Positions 21,754-32,140 are shown, counted from the stretch's first letter. The stretch: 64,000 nt of DNA from Campanula takesimana (GCA_026119855.1 JAOWBW010000191.1:620001-684000); one strand, 5' to 3'. Notes: a model not told the origin generated them from the letters alone. Numbers and translations are program-made.

Positions 21754-22224
21754 TTAAATCCTAAACAAGTGGTCTATTAATTGCAATCTTGGGGTACAAA
21801 GAAATTTATAATCTTTCTTCGGTTTGGGAACCCATTGCTTCTTGCTACGACCCTTGACCTTCTTAGGTGGGGGCGGGGCATTCTCAGAACCGCCAAGACG
21901 AGAGAAGATGCTAGGACGGGACGGAGTTTCATCAACAACCTTCCCCTTGCCTTTGTCAAAGGAAGCCTTGACCGGAGCCTTGTAGGGGCGCTTCCACACA
22001 TAAGGGGAATACCCCTTACCTTTCCCCTTCTTATTTTTAGGGAAATAACGTGGCCTAGGGGCTTCAACATGAACCATTGGCTTCGAAGGTTCCACAACAA
22101 CCTCGTTGGGTCTTCCCAAACGATCAAAGACACTCGGGCGTGCCTTCACCATAGGGACGGGTATTGACTTTTCACCCTCCAGGACGGACACTTTTACCTC
22201 AAAAGAGAAGGTCATGGGAGCCAT
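21754..22224 (-). CDS. Short antisense ORF, basic protein with two (P)S(V/I)F-RLG motifs
   Basis: ATG at 22224 (AAGAATGGCTCC), 156 residues, uninterrupted. The N-terminus is short and neutral. From about residue 30 it is Lys/Arg/Pro-rich, with RPSVFDRLG near residue 34, a KNKKGKGKG stretch, RPSIFSRLG and a KKVKGRSKKQ cluster, so nucleic-acid binding is plausible. Element B's antisense ORF ends in PNVFDRLSP, suggesting this is a type 1 antisense gene that has lost its PMD core and kept only start and tail. It is 3' of integrase, convergent. A TATA box lies 85 nt upstream. It could be an independent small gene of the element. No assigned function. Confidence 0.5.
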   Translation of the reverse strand: MAPMTFSFEVKVSVLEGEKSIPVPMVKARPSVFDRLGRPNEVVVEPSKPMVHVEAPRPRYFPKNKKGKGKGYSPYVWKRPYKAPVKASFDKGKGKVVDETPSRPSIFSRLGGSENAPPPPKKVKGRSKKQWVPKPKKDYKFLCTPRLQLIDHLFRI

Positions 22225-22306
22225 TCTTGACAAGAATTTGGGGTTTAAAGTGATGAGAAGTAGTGAAAAATATTGCTGTCTGACCAAACTGGTCAAAATG
22301 GGTTCA

Positions 22307-22445
22307 AATTTATAGTTGTTGGAGAATCCACTTCAGAAAAGAAAGGGGCTGTAAATCAGCAGCCTAGATGCGGGCGCCCCCACCATTGGTTACCAAATAC
22401 GCGCGCATCCCATGCCTAAGTCCAGGGCGCGCGCCTTTGACAGAC
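22307..22445 (-). promoter_or_regulatory. Putative promoter of the short antisense ORF (U3-like)
   Basis: Leftward: GGCGCGCGCC near 22438, GGGATGCGCGCG near 22410, GGGGCGCCCGC near 22380, TTACAG, then TATA box CTATAAATT at 22315-22307, 83 nt before the ATG. The motifs GGCGCGCGC, GGGATGCGC and TTACAG occur in the same order in the A-family LTR U3. Confidence 0.6.
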
Positions 22446-22783
22446 GGAAAGAACAGAACAAGTCCTTGTCAGTTCAACAACAATCCAAGCATTTCAACGC
22501 CTTCAACCTGTAAACAGCTCAGAATCCGCAGCAACAAAACAACATTCCACAAACACTTTGGGCACACATTTGTTTGTAAAGTGTCGAAATTTAGGATCGA
22601 GTCTAAATAAACATAAAAGAATGTAGATAAATAGCTAAGATTGTAAATACTTGTTATTTGTTACATGTTAAATAAAAAATTGTTCAGGCACTCATCCTCC
22701 CCAGTCTACTCTGAATCATCATCAGCGGCACTGTGCTCACCCTCATCACCGCTCTCGGTCTCCTCATCGTCGTCAGACTCTTC
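22446..22783. other. Noncoding spacer between two antisense genes of element A
   Basis: Upstream part of the short antisense gene and 3' UTR of the spliced PMD gene. AT-rich between 22560 and 22690. Nothing else recognised. Confidence 0.5.
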
Positions 22784-25087
22784 TTAAGACTCCTCGACCG
22801 TGATCTCATGACGGCGCCTCTTTGGCACCTGCGCCGAGGAACTAGCACCGCCACGGCTAAGGCTCCGACTCAGTGACCGCCTCACCGAGGTGACAGCATC
22901 AGTAATAGCATTATCGACATCCTGGGATGCATCTCTGCAACCTCGTCCCATGCCACGGGCACCACGAGCTATACCTCTAGCAGATCCAGACACGGTCCCC
23001 GCAGCCTGCCTGGTCAGATTCGACATGTCCCTACAGAGCTCCAAGACTCTCTCCTCCAGACGACGCAGCCTGCTCCTCATCCACTTATTCTGGCGGCCTA
23101 TATACCTATAAGCAGCCACGGGTACCTGTCACAACAAAAACAGGAAACTACATCAGTATACTGGGATAAAACAGACTGGGACAGAAAGCGGGACATAATC
23201 AGAAATGTGCAAGAAAAGCAAAAGTCATACCACAACGGTCTGGGCAGGAGGCTCTCTCTCCGGTGACATATCTTCAGGGAAAATCTCCCTCTGCTCATCA
23301 ACAACCCTAAAGTTGGAGTAGGTGTAATACGAAGGAGGCAAGGGAGGATCAAAGCAATAACCCGCACCAGTGGGGTAGAACTGGGCAGAAGTAGAAGGAG
23401 CAGGCTGTGTTCCCTGAGGGTCGGCATACATGAAGCCCGGCATCAGATTGTTCGCTCGGAAGAGGCCGTAGTCCTGATAAAGAAGGACGAAAGGGGTAGC
23501 ATCAACCCCTGCCATATACATGGCCCTATCATCCTCAGACAGCGCCCCCCAGTTACGAGGGCAGAAAGGAGGAAACTCTGGAACTGCCGGCCTAGGCGGG
23601 TTATGGTAATCCACCATCTGGCTCTCATGCTGCCAGTACACCCTCTCTCCCAAGTACATGGCCATGCACTCTACGGAGCTCATCAGAAGTCTCAAGCGGG
23701 TATGGAATAGTGTGTGCTCTATGTCAATATAAATCGGCCTCCAGGGGAACAATGACTGAGATACAGACTCGGGCCTCAGACCATCCAGATATTGCCTTGC
23801 TGAAACCAAGCCAATGAGGACGGTGCCGGTCTTCACGTTTCTAGCCTTGTAAGACCACCTAGCACAGTTAGGGTATAGGGGCTGACCCTCTCTCTCAATC
23901 CTGAAGTCCCTCATGCCCAGAATGGAAAAATCCCACAGCTGCAAACAGAAACAAAGGCAGAAATTAAACACAGTTGAAAGTGCAGAAAAGACAGAAATCT
24001 AAAAGGGCCAAAACGGTAAATGTACCTCCCAAGCGAGAGAAAAGACCGTGACCGAGCTCCTAGTCAAACGACTAGTCATGTCCATACCGTGGTAGCAGGC
24101 AGCCAGACCCGCTGCACCCCAGTTGTACTGAGCAGCCTGGTCCAAGTCAATCAGAAGGTCCAACAGGGACAAAGCAGCAGAACTCCCCCCATTCGCAAAT
24201 AGGGTGTGAGAGAGAGCAAACCAAATGAAACATCGGGCCACCGCCTCGACCCTGTCAGCAGTAACTCCCCGAGACTCAGCCTCAAGGACTCTAAAGTAAG
24301 CCTGAATCCTCCCCCAAGTTACTCGGGAGTTCTTCACTACGAACTCGCAATCAACTAAAGCCAACAACTCGGCGGGCATCCTAGCAGTCCTGATGGCACC
24401 ACAAGGGACAGGCACCCCATGAAAAAATAACCCAGTCAAGGCAGTAAAGTCAGTCGGGGTCATGGTCACCTCCCCTATCAGCAAGTGAAAAGTGTGAGTG
24501 GTATCCCACCATCTCTCCCTCAAATCCTGAATCACATCGGGGTCATTCTTCAGTGAAGGCAAACCCATAATAAAAGGGCCAAAGCACGTAGCTGCAACCT
24601 TAGCCCGTACATTCTCGGGCAATTTCTTCCACACAGAAACAAGTGCATGAGCCCCACCTCGGATTTCGGTCAGACGGTTCCACCTGAAAGGAAACAAAAG
24701 ACAAAGAAAAGTTCGTCATCATAACGGCTAGAAAATGGCCAAACCCAAACACGAAGAATTCAAAAAAATCACTACGTGCAAACAAGTGTGTGAACATGCA
24801 AATGGGTGCCCCGATATTCCTTTCACAACAAATCAACAAGAACAATAACATGCAGCCATGATCAAAAGGGTTACTGCAGCAGTATTACGGGTAAAATGAC
24901 ACAGCCCCAAAATGCAAAAAAAACAACAAGGAAAGACGAAATCCTTACCAATCCCGCAGAAACAAAGTGGGAGATATGAGTATGAGACTTATAAGTCAGC
25001 TGTTTTTGGGTCTATAGCCTCGACCCCAACTTCAGCTTCTTCACCCATGGGCATCTCAAAAGGAGGAGTTTGATGGGAACTCGACAT
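22784..25087 (-). CDS. Antisense, intron-containing PMD (aminotransferase-like) gene in Tat element A
   Basis: Minus-strand gene with four proposed exons: 25087-24949, 24683-24026, 23938-23231, 23125-22784 (stop TAA). Every intron has GT...AG: donors GTAAGG, GTACAT, GTATGA; acceptors CCTTTCAG, TTTGCAG, GTGACAG. Exon junctions 2/3 and 3/4 are phase 0 and keep one frame. Exon 2 carries the PMD core: ERWWDTTHTFHL, GEVTMTPTDFTALTG, then WGRIQAYF and ARCFIWFALSHTLF. Exon 3 is long (236 codons) with LWDFSILGMRDF and MAMYLGERVYWQH. Exon 4 gives a charged, possibly coiled-coil segment (KWMRSRLRRLEERVLEL) and a basic Ser/Arg tail with KRRRHE, a nuclear-localisation-like signal. Exon 1 needs a one-base frame correction (its ATG frame hits TAA), so the N-terminus is uncertain. 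PMD proteins such as MAIN/MAIL1 act in transposon silencing; the role here is inferred only. Confidence 0.72.
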
Positions 25088-25220
25088 AATCTCACGCTAG
25101 ATTGGTCTCAAGTGAACAAAGGAAACGTTTTGTGATGATTTCCTCGCGAAATTTCGATTCAGAATGCAGAGGGTTTGGGCAATTTTTAATCTTGGCTCGA
25201 ACAGAATGAGCAGTTTCTGA

Positions 25221-25322
25221 ATATATGCTGAACTTAAGCGCGATGCGCGTGCCTCCTGATGCCCTTATGTACCCCGCGCGCGTCTCACAGCAATACCCAG
25301 ACGCGGGCGCCTCCCGTGTCCT
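25221..25322 (-). promoter_or_regulatory. Putative promoter of the spliced antisense PMD gene
   Basis: Leftward: GGGCGCC and GACGCGCG-type CpG motifs (25322-25270), GCGCGCGGGG, GCGCATCGCGC (near 25240), then a TATA-like CATATAT at 25227-25221, about 135 nt before the ATG at 25087. Third example of the same promoter order in this element. Confidence 0.5.
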
Positions 25323-25679
25323 GTTCAGGTTCAAGTTCCCATGCAGGAATAAATACATCACATCAATATGCATTCAACTCCCATCCGAGTTTTCAGCTCC
25401 ACCTTGGGGCGTTTCAAGCACAAAGTTCCGCAACGGACGTCATTAAACCCGACGGTTACAAAAAAGTCAAAGTCAACCCTGACATTTTCCTCGCTAAAGG
25501 GAAAACATTCTTTCGGTCCATAGTCAACTATGCCCGCACCCCGCAAAAGTCAAATTGCAAGTGCGACTCCGAGCAGCATGCGTCAGAATACAGCTTCAAA
25601 AAGTAATTTGGTCCGCGGTGAACCACTGAAATCACATCCCCATCAGCAGAATCTACTCAACAAATTCACATACATCGGC
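25323..25679. other. Noncoding region 5' of the antisense gene, shared with copy E
   Basis: No gene. From about 25440 to 25680 it matches 19330-19755 of copy E in patches (CCCGCAAAAGTCAA, GGTCCGCGGTGAACCA, CATCAGCAGAATCTACTCAA), and leads into the minisatellite in the same way. Confidence 0.6.
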
Positions 25680-26305
25680 ACGCAGACTCTTGAGTCCCTC
25701 CAAATCAGCGGGCAAACTTTCGAGTCCCTCTACATCGGTAGGCAGACTCTCGAGTCCCTCCACATCAGCAGGCAGACTTTCGAGTCCCTCTACATCGGCA
25801 GGCAGACTCTCGAGTCCCTCCAAATCAGCAGGCAGACTTTTGAGTCCATCTACACCGGCACGCAGACTCTCGAGTCCCTCCAAACTAGCAGACAGACTTT
25901 CGAGTCCCTCTACACCGGCAGGCAGACTCTGGAGTCCCTCCAAATCAGCAGGCAGACTTTCGAGTCCTTCTACATCAGCAGTCAGACTTTCGAGTCCCTC
26001 TACATCAGCAGGCAGACTTTCGAGTCCCTCTACACCGGCAGGCAGACTCTCGAGTCCCTCCAAACTAGCAGGCAGACTTTCAAGTCCCTCTACACCGGCA
26101 GGCAGACTCTCGAGTCCCTCCAAATCAGTAGGAAAACTTTGAGTCCCTCTACATCAGCAGGCAGACTTTCGAGTCCCTCTACACCGGCAGGCAGACTCTC
26201 GAGTCCCTCTAAATCAGCAAGCAGACTTTCGAGTCCCTCTACACTGGCAGGCATACTTTCGAGTCCCTCTACACAGGCAGGCAGACTCTCGAGTCCCTCC
26301 AAGTC
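25680..26305. repeat. 30-bp minisatellite, block 2 (about 21 units)
   Basis: Same 30-bp unit and same two variants as block 1. One base is lost near 26140, which breaks the long open frames into two. Located between the antisense promoter and the 3' end of element A. Confidence 0.95.
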
Positions 26306-26527
26306 CTCTATACGGACTCTAAATCTTGGCCACGGTGGGCCGATTTCTATCACCGCACCCCTTTTATCATCAAAAGTCGCTCACACAGGGAGCGCACTCT
26401 TATCTCTTGTAATTTCAAGATTCATGTTTTCATCGAGTCTTTGCTTTTTTCTTGTTGATGTCATCGGCGGATGTTTTGTTCTTTCGTCGACGCGTTTTGC
26501 TTCGCAATCCACGTCGCTGAGGGGCTC
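26306..26527 (+). other. 3' UTR end and polypurine tract of element A
   Basis: Unique sequence ending in ACGTCGCTGAGGGGCTC directly before the LTR; GCTGAGGGGCTC (26516-26527) is the polypurine tract. The open frame crossing it from the minisatellite is not a gene. Confidence 0.8.
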
Positions 26528-27110
26528 TGTAGACACCCCGCCTTAGACCGCTCACCCCGATTTTGCACATTTGATTTTGTGTTTCTCCTTATTTTAAGTG
26601 TTTCTCGTTAGTTTCTGTCACTTCCGTTAAGTTCTTGACTGACCTCGTTAAGTCCAAGGACCAAACTGAATAACAGTGCTAACTTTCTAGTCCATTCTGT
26701 CAAAAAAACTATTTCCAAGGCGCACGCCTCCACCCTTTGGGGTCAGAGGCGCGCGCACCTGGGCATCAGTTACAGATTTCTATCCAAGAATCTCTCCCTT
26801 GCTCCTTTTAACAGGATTTGCCCGGGAAACTGATCTTTGTGACTTGGTTTTGGCACCAAAAATACACCTTTTTTACCTATATAAACCCCTCCAATTCACC
26901 ATTGAAGGGGGAGGATTTTTTGAATCATTAAGCAAACTCTACACAAATACTTACAAGGCATTTCCCAAGAATCTCTTGAAGAAGTCTTTGAAGTTCTTTG
27001 AAGTATAGGTAAAAAGACTACTCTTTTCTCTCCTTTTCTACTTCATCTCTCCTCTCTTTCTTCTATTTTAATCAAAAGTGCAATCACCCAAACATTTTGG
27101 GACATGACAC
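26528..27110 (+). mobile_element. 3' LTR of Tat element A, cut by insertion of element B
   Basis: Begins TGTAGACACCCCGCC, the reverse complement of the right ends of the solo LTRs at 137-1203 and 10265-11250. CpG-dense cluster at about 26718-26765, TATA box TATATAAA at 26878-26885. It stops after GGGACATGACAC at 27110, where the solo LTRs continue, because element B is inserted there. The remaining 3' part should lie beyond 64000. The last five bases, GACAC, should be B's target duplication. Confidence 0.92.
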
Positions 27111-29876
27111 TGTGAGAGCCCGCGCCCGAGATGATCGGATCACCGCGAAATGACCGCCCGTGAAAGCGGTTCGCGCCCGTCTCGTGCTGATGCGCTTTTG
27201 GAAATGCGCTCGGTTCTCACACAATGGTTTCCTCTTGATGCTGTGATTTGATTGCAAGAGTCGCCACCTCATTTTGATTTTAGGAAAAATGAAGAAAAAA
27301 CCTTTTTTGAGAAAATGGGTTCGGGGGCTAAGTTACGAGAAGAGAAGGGGTTAGGCACTCTTCTCGCCCGTGATGGTCTCTATATGCGTGCCACTTATAT
27401 TCAATTTTATGCCTTTTAATTTGGATTTTATGCCCTACCAAAAAATGTTGATGAAATATATATGGAGGTCTTCCTATTCTAGGAAGTTTCATTTTTATTC
27501 ACAACCGGGAACTCGGTTTGAGTGGATTCCCCGATTGGTTTTCAAGAATGGTTTTGATCATATCAAGCAATAATACATCCACGGGAGGGGAGATTACACA
27601 ATTACACATATACAAAAAATAGGGGAGACAAATCCCACAAATAATAATAAATATCCTCGACGGTGCTTTTGTTGATTTCGGTGACACTTTCCGTCCCCGA
27701 GCCGTCGTACCTGTCCTAAAATCAATCTGATTCCAAAAATAAAAATTTGGGGTTAATACCTGAATACTAGGGATAACAAGGGAGTTTTTTTAGACTTTTT
27801 GGACCAAGTTTAGGCCCCAAACACATGCAATAAAGTTGATCACAAAATTCAGCCCAGAAAAGGCAAACAGAAACCTTAGCATGTTTATCACCAATTTTCA
27901 CCATCTTAGCTTGGGAATATGACAAAACCCAAAGAACAAAAGTTTAATACCACGCATAAAACATGAATATCCCAAAATTTGGAGTTCATAGGATGAGTTT
28001 TAGTGGTTCAAAAGGTTTCTGACATTTCAATGTCAGAAACTGGAAGTGCAGAATCTGAATTTTTGAGTTTGAAACATATGTTTGAAAGGAGCACTTAAAT
28101 TGATCAAAAAAATTTATAAAAAATATGGTAATCATACTTAGTTCTTGTAGAACAAAATCCATGTTTTGATCTTTGTCCAGAAAATTATTTTTCATCAAGT
28201 TTGAAGCCCAAGAACACAGAAAGGTACCACAGTGAATAAACAACTCAGAATCACTGAGACCCAAATTTATGCATGAAAATATGATCTAGGCATGGAATCT
28301 GAACATGAAACTTTAGGATCATATATTTAAACATGTTATGAAAAACTTTGGTTCTTTTACCTAAACCATAAAACCAATATAAGATGGATTAAAAAGCTCA
28401 TCAAAATCAAGACTCTTTACAGAAAGTAAAAACTGATTATATGAGGCATGATTATAGACCTCAAAACACTACTATATCTTCAAACCAAGGCATGAAACTC
28501 AAGGACTTTGATATTTAACATGTTAACAACATTATCCAAGAGCTATTTCTCAACAAATAATGATTTTCACATGCATGATCATGAAGGAAAGCCAAAGAGG
28601 GCAGATTTACGCCCTTTGAGAGAAACATGAAGATTTTCATACACAAATTAAAGCATATGAATATTATGACTATTATGAACATATATAAACATAATAAACT
28701 GAGTATTAGCATCACATGATCATCATTTATATACATAAACAAAGCTTTACAAAGCTAAAAAAAAACATGGAAGATGAAGGAAACCTAGTCATTATTTGAC
28801 TAGGTTCCAAACCACTCCCAATATTGCTTACATATCTAAAGAGTCAAGGTTTACATAGAGTTTTACCTAGCTTTTGAGATTATGGGTGCTCCCTTTGTCA
28901 ACCAAGGGAAGACTTTTTCTTTTCTTTTTGCTTTGTGTTTGATCAAAGTTTTGGCTTTGATGTGTTTTTTGTGGTTTGTTTGGTGATTTATGGGTGGTGT
29001 AGGGGTGGTGTATGAGTGGTGGTGTGGTGATGGTGTGGTGGTGGTGTTCTTGTTGAGAGAGAATGAGAGTGGAGGATGGTAGGGTTTTTTTTTCTTTTTG
29101 TTTTTGTCTCTCCCATTTTGAAATGGATGAGAGTGGTGTATATAGGAGGAGGGAGGTGGTAAATTGGTTGTAACTTGGAGGGGGGAGGTTGTAAATTGGT
29201 GGATTCATCATCTATCCTCCTTGACTAAGGCTTAAAGTCATCTTCCTTATCTCTGTTCTGGCTTTCCGCTCCGCAACTGCTCCGTTGTGCGCGTCTCCGG
29301 TGTCCCGGTTGTCCGCGAGTCCAACATGAAAGTTGCTCGGATTATTTTTCTGGTCAGGCCGGTATATCTGAAATATTTTTATGAGCAAGGAACGACAATA
29401 ATATATTTTTTCCTCTTCTTGACCAATTGATAAGATATTTTGAGATATTTTCCAATTTGGATAACCATCTTTCCGGCTCCGGCTTTCCGCTCCGTCGTGC
29501 GCGCTCCGGTGTCCCGGTTGTCCGCGGGCCCAACATGAAAGTTGCTTGGAATAATTTTGTGGTCACGCCGGTATATCTGAAATATGTCAATTAGCAAGGA
29601 AAGGTAATAATATATTTTTAATGCACAGAATGGATAACAGCGAGCAGTTCGGGGGGTTACGGGCCCCGTTTCCGGTCCCGCACCTCGAAAAACGAAATTT
29701 TTGCATGTTTGCTCTTTTTTTCGCTCTGATCATGAATTTGAAGTCCGTTTATCCATTCGATGTACCGATAAGGCTCATGTAAGTCCCGCACAGCCAAATC
29801 GAGGGGTTTAGGTCAATTTTCGGGTTTAGACCGATTCAATGTGGGTTTTTAGGGGTGCGAGATCAGGGTATCTACA
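27111..29876 (-). mobile_element. 3' LTR of element B
   Basis: 2766 bp. Minus strand starts TGTAGATACCC and ends GGGCTCTCACA. Homologous to the right LTR (50901-52226 plus 62919-64000), with a few percent differences by eye. Minus-strand TATA CTATATAC near 29146-29138. Between 29250 and 29620 the U3 holds an imperfect internal duplication: CCGGTATATCTGAAATAT and CCGGTGTCCCGGTTGTCCGC each occur twice. No genes; short open frames on both strands recur in the other LTR. Confidence 0.93.
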
Positions 29877-29888
29877 GAGCCCCTCATC
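29877..29888 (-). other. Polypurine tract of element B
   Basis: Minus strand GATGAGGGGCTC lies directly before the 3' LTR start, and ends in the same GAGGGGCTC as the tract of element A. Confidence 0.8.
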
Positions 29889-31427
29889 GAATCTCCTGGT
29901 TAAAGGGGATTCTACGATTCACTAAGAGACACTCGATCTCGTCTAGGGTGTAACGACTGGGTCCAAGGTAGGACTTCCTACGTATCTCTTTCGAGAATCA
30001 AGCCTCCGTAGTTCTAACTCAAACTATCAATCAAACACAGACAATGGTCGGTTCCGGTTTCCCGGTTTACCTACGTATCTCTCTCGAGAATCAGACCCAA
30101 CGTAGTTCAGGTTTATTAAAATTTAAAGCAGGGGGTAGCATTGAGATGCGATATCTCTTTGCTGGGGATGGGGGTTGGCATTGAGACATGGTTATTAGAA
30201 TGGTCGGATGAGCTCACCAAGGTAAGCTGCCTACGTATCCCTTGCGGGAATCAAATCGCGGTGTAGTTCTGGGGAGGTACAACTCGGGCCCCGAGATGAC
30301 CAAGGTGGAATAACATAACTTCAACTGGGGAACGTACGACGTTGCGCAGTTCGGGGGAGGTAATCTCGGGCGCCCGAGAAGACCAGGGTGGAACAACATA
30401 GCATTGCTGGGGAGTTGCATTGAGAAGCGAAGTCTCTTTGCTGGGGGGTTGGTATTTGACCAACAAATTGCGAGAATTGGCGACTGAGTCCAACGTTGGG
30501 AACTGCCTACGTATCCCGCCGTGGGAATCAAGTCGAGTCGTAGTTCTGATTAGAACTGACTCGAACAATTAAGAGAAGGTTTAAGACCAACACGACTCAA
30601 GGGTTGACGCAAGGTACAATCCGAGTAAAGGGTGCATTGAGATTTGATCTCTCTTTGCAAAGGGATGGAAATCATGAAGGGAGAACGTGCGCAGTTCGGG
30701 GAGGTCATCTCGGGCGCCAGAGAAGACCAAGCTGGAACAACATATCTTTTCAAAAGGGGGACCTACGACATTGCGCAGTTCGGGGGAAGTAATCCCGATC
30801 TTTCGAGAAAACTGAGGGCAATAAACAACTGAAGCCATTTATGTACACAAACTAAAATCAAGGATACGCTGCATTCTGCGCCGTCCAGATTCTTCTGCCT
30901 TTGTTTTTGCTGTGTGATGAGATTTGTACTTTTTTAAGCGAGAGACCACCGCTTTGTGTGATCCACTGGTGCTGTTTTAACCCCGACTGATTCTTTTTTG
31001 CTATTGGGAGGGATAACAGGATCGGCTTCGTCCGTTGATCTGCAAGTTAGCTTTGCATGCAGTGGAAGATGTGATTCACACAGATAAAAAATGGATTATT
31101 CTGACCGAACACAATCTTTCTTTTATTCTGAAATTCCGGCTACTCTTTTTTTTTTTTTTTTTAAATGATACCGACTCGCGATTAATGACCAACACTGAAT
31201 CAAGCCCGGATTTCAGAGGGCGGCTGCGGTTATATTCATGATAAAGGGGACAAGGTTCAATGCCTAGGGATGAGGACAAGGAAAATGTCAGCTTTTCTAA
31301 GAGCCGCCGTACGGACGACTGACACCTTCTGCTGGGTTTTTGACTTTTCGAACCTTGCTTTTGGCTAGGGGGACGGGGAGACAACCCCTTTTGGAATACT
31401 GATGATTTAGGCCGAGTTTTTGGGAGG
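29889..31427 (-). other. 3' UTR of element B with repeated hairpin motifs
   Basis: Noncoding. Contains four minus-strand stem-loops (29972-30014, 30066-30108, 30226-30269, 30502-30546) and three degenerate copies each of two other segments: CATTGAGATGCGATATCTCT-like (near 30152, 30418, 30633) and GCGCAGTTCGGGGGAGGTAA-like (near 30340, 30690, 30775). The layout suggests duplication of roughly 300-bp blocks. A poly-T run is at 31145-31162. Short open frames over 30214-30838 are spurious. Confidence 0.75.
29972..30546 (-). ncRNA. Four CTACG...CGTAGGCA hairpins with GNRA loops
   Basis: On the minus strand each copy reads GAACTACG, a spacer, GATT, a 4-bp hairpin, ATACGTAGG. The hairpins are TCTC-GAAA-GAGA (29972-30014), TCTC-GAGA-GAGA (30066-30108), TCCC-GCAA-GGGA (30226-30269) and TCCC-ACGGC-GGGA (30502-30546). 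Stem position 3 changes on both sides together, three loops are GNRA, and CTACG can pair with CGTAG around the hairpin. Sense-strand RNA only. Related motifs are at 13829, 14986, 17424 and 42700. Confidence 0.7.
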
Positions 31428-31428
31428 T

Positions 31429-31436
31429 TATAAAAG
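31429..31436 (+). promoter_or_regulatory. TATA box of the antisense PMD gene of element B
   Basis: TATAAAAG in the context GGTTATAAAAGGGG, 86 nt before the ATG at 31523. The leader is pyrimidine-rich (CTTCTCCTTCTTTCC) as in plant core promoters. It reads opposite to the gag-pol strand of B. Confidence 0.65.
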
Positions 31437-32140
31437 GGGAGGGGGAGCTCTTCTTATTTCTCACACCAACCAACTTCTCCTTCTTTCCTGCTTTGCATCC
31501 TTTAGCTCATTTCCCTTCTAAAATGGCTAATCTTCGCCAAACCCTGGTTAACATCGAAGAATACTGGGTAGGACTCGACTGCTGGGTGAATTCATACCCA
31601 AATAATGTACGAGCGGTGCTAGAAGAAAACTATCATTTCAAGTTGCTCTTTACTCTGAGGAAGCTTCCCATTCAGTGGGAGATGATCCACGGTGCTTCTG
31701 TTTTCTGGTCAACCCGGACCCACTTGTTCAATTTCAATCAAGACGAACTATGTCCCACCTTTGAGGAATTCTGCGCCATTACAGGCAATACCATTTACGG
31801 CGAGGCCATGGTGCCCACTTCCCGCAGGACACCTGCTCGATGGCTCATTGAAACCTTCGGCTTTGATATTGACTTCTCAAGGGTTCTCCTTCATGGGACC
31901 CACCTTGACATTACTTGCTTCCCCGAACTCTTTGGCGAGGCTGAACCTCATAACCCGGTGTACTCCGACCGTAGGGACTTTGCCTTGGTTATGTGCCTAT
32001 TTGCAGAGATGTTTTTCATTTCTTACGATGGCTTCATCGACTCAAGGATGGTGGACATCGTTGATTCTTGCAAGCATGGTGCCGGCAACGTGATGACTGT
32101 CCTCTTGGCTGAGACTTTGCATGGGCTGGACGGCTAATAT

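Noticed and set aside
25530..26546. 338-residue open frame and other long ORFs over the minisatellites
   Set aside because: The 30-bp unit keeps several frames open on both strands; the ORF crosses the minisatellite, the 3' UTR and the polypurine tract into the LTR.
28867..29211. Pro/Thr/His-rich minus-strand ORF in the B LTR (also 63341-63691)
   Set aside because: Lies at the transcription start region of the LTR downstream of the TATA box, differs by indels between the two LTRs, and is low complexity. A short leader ORF cannot be excluded.
30214..30838. Overlapping ORFs on both strands in the 3' UTR of element B
   Set aside because: They arise from GC-rich duplicated segments with hairpin motifs; no protein family resemblance and both strands open at once.
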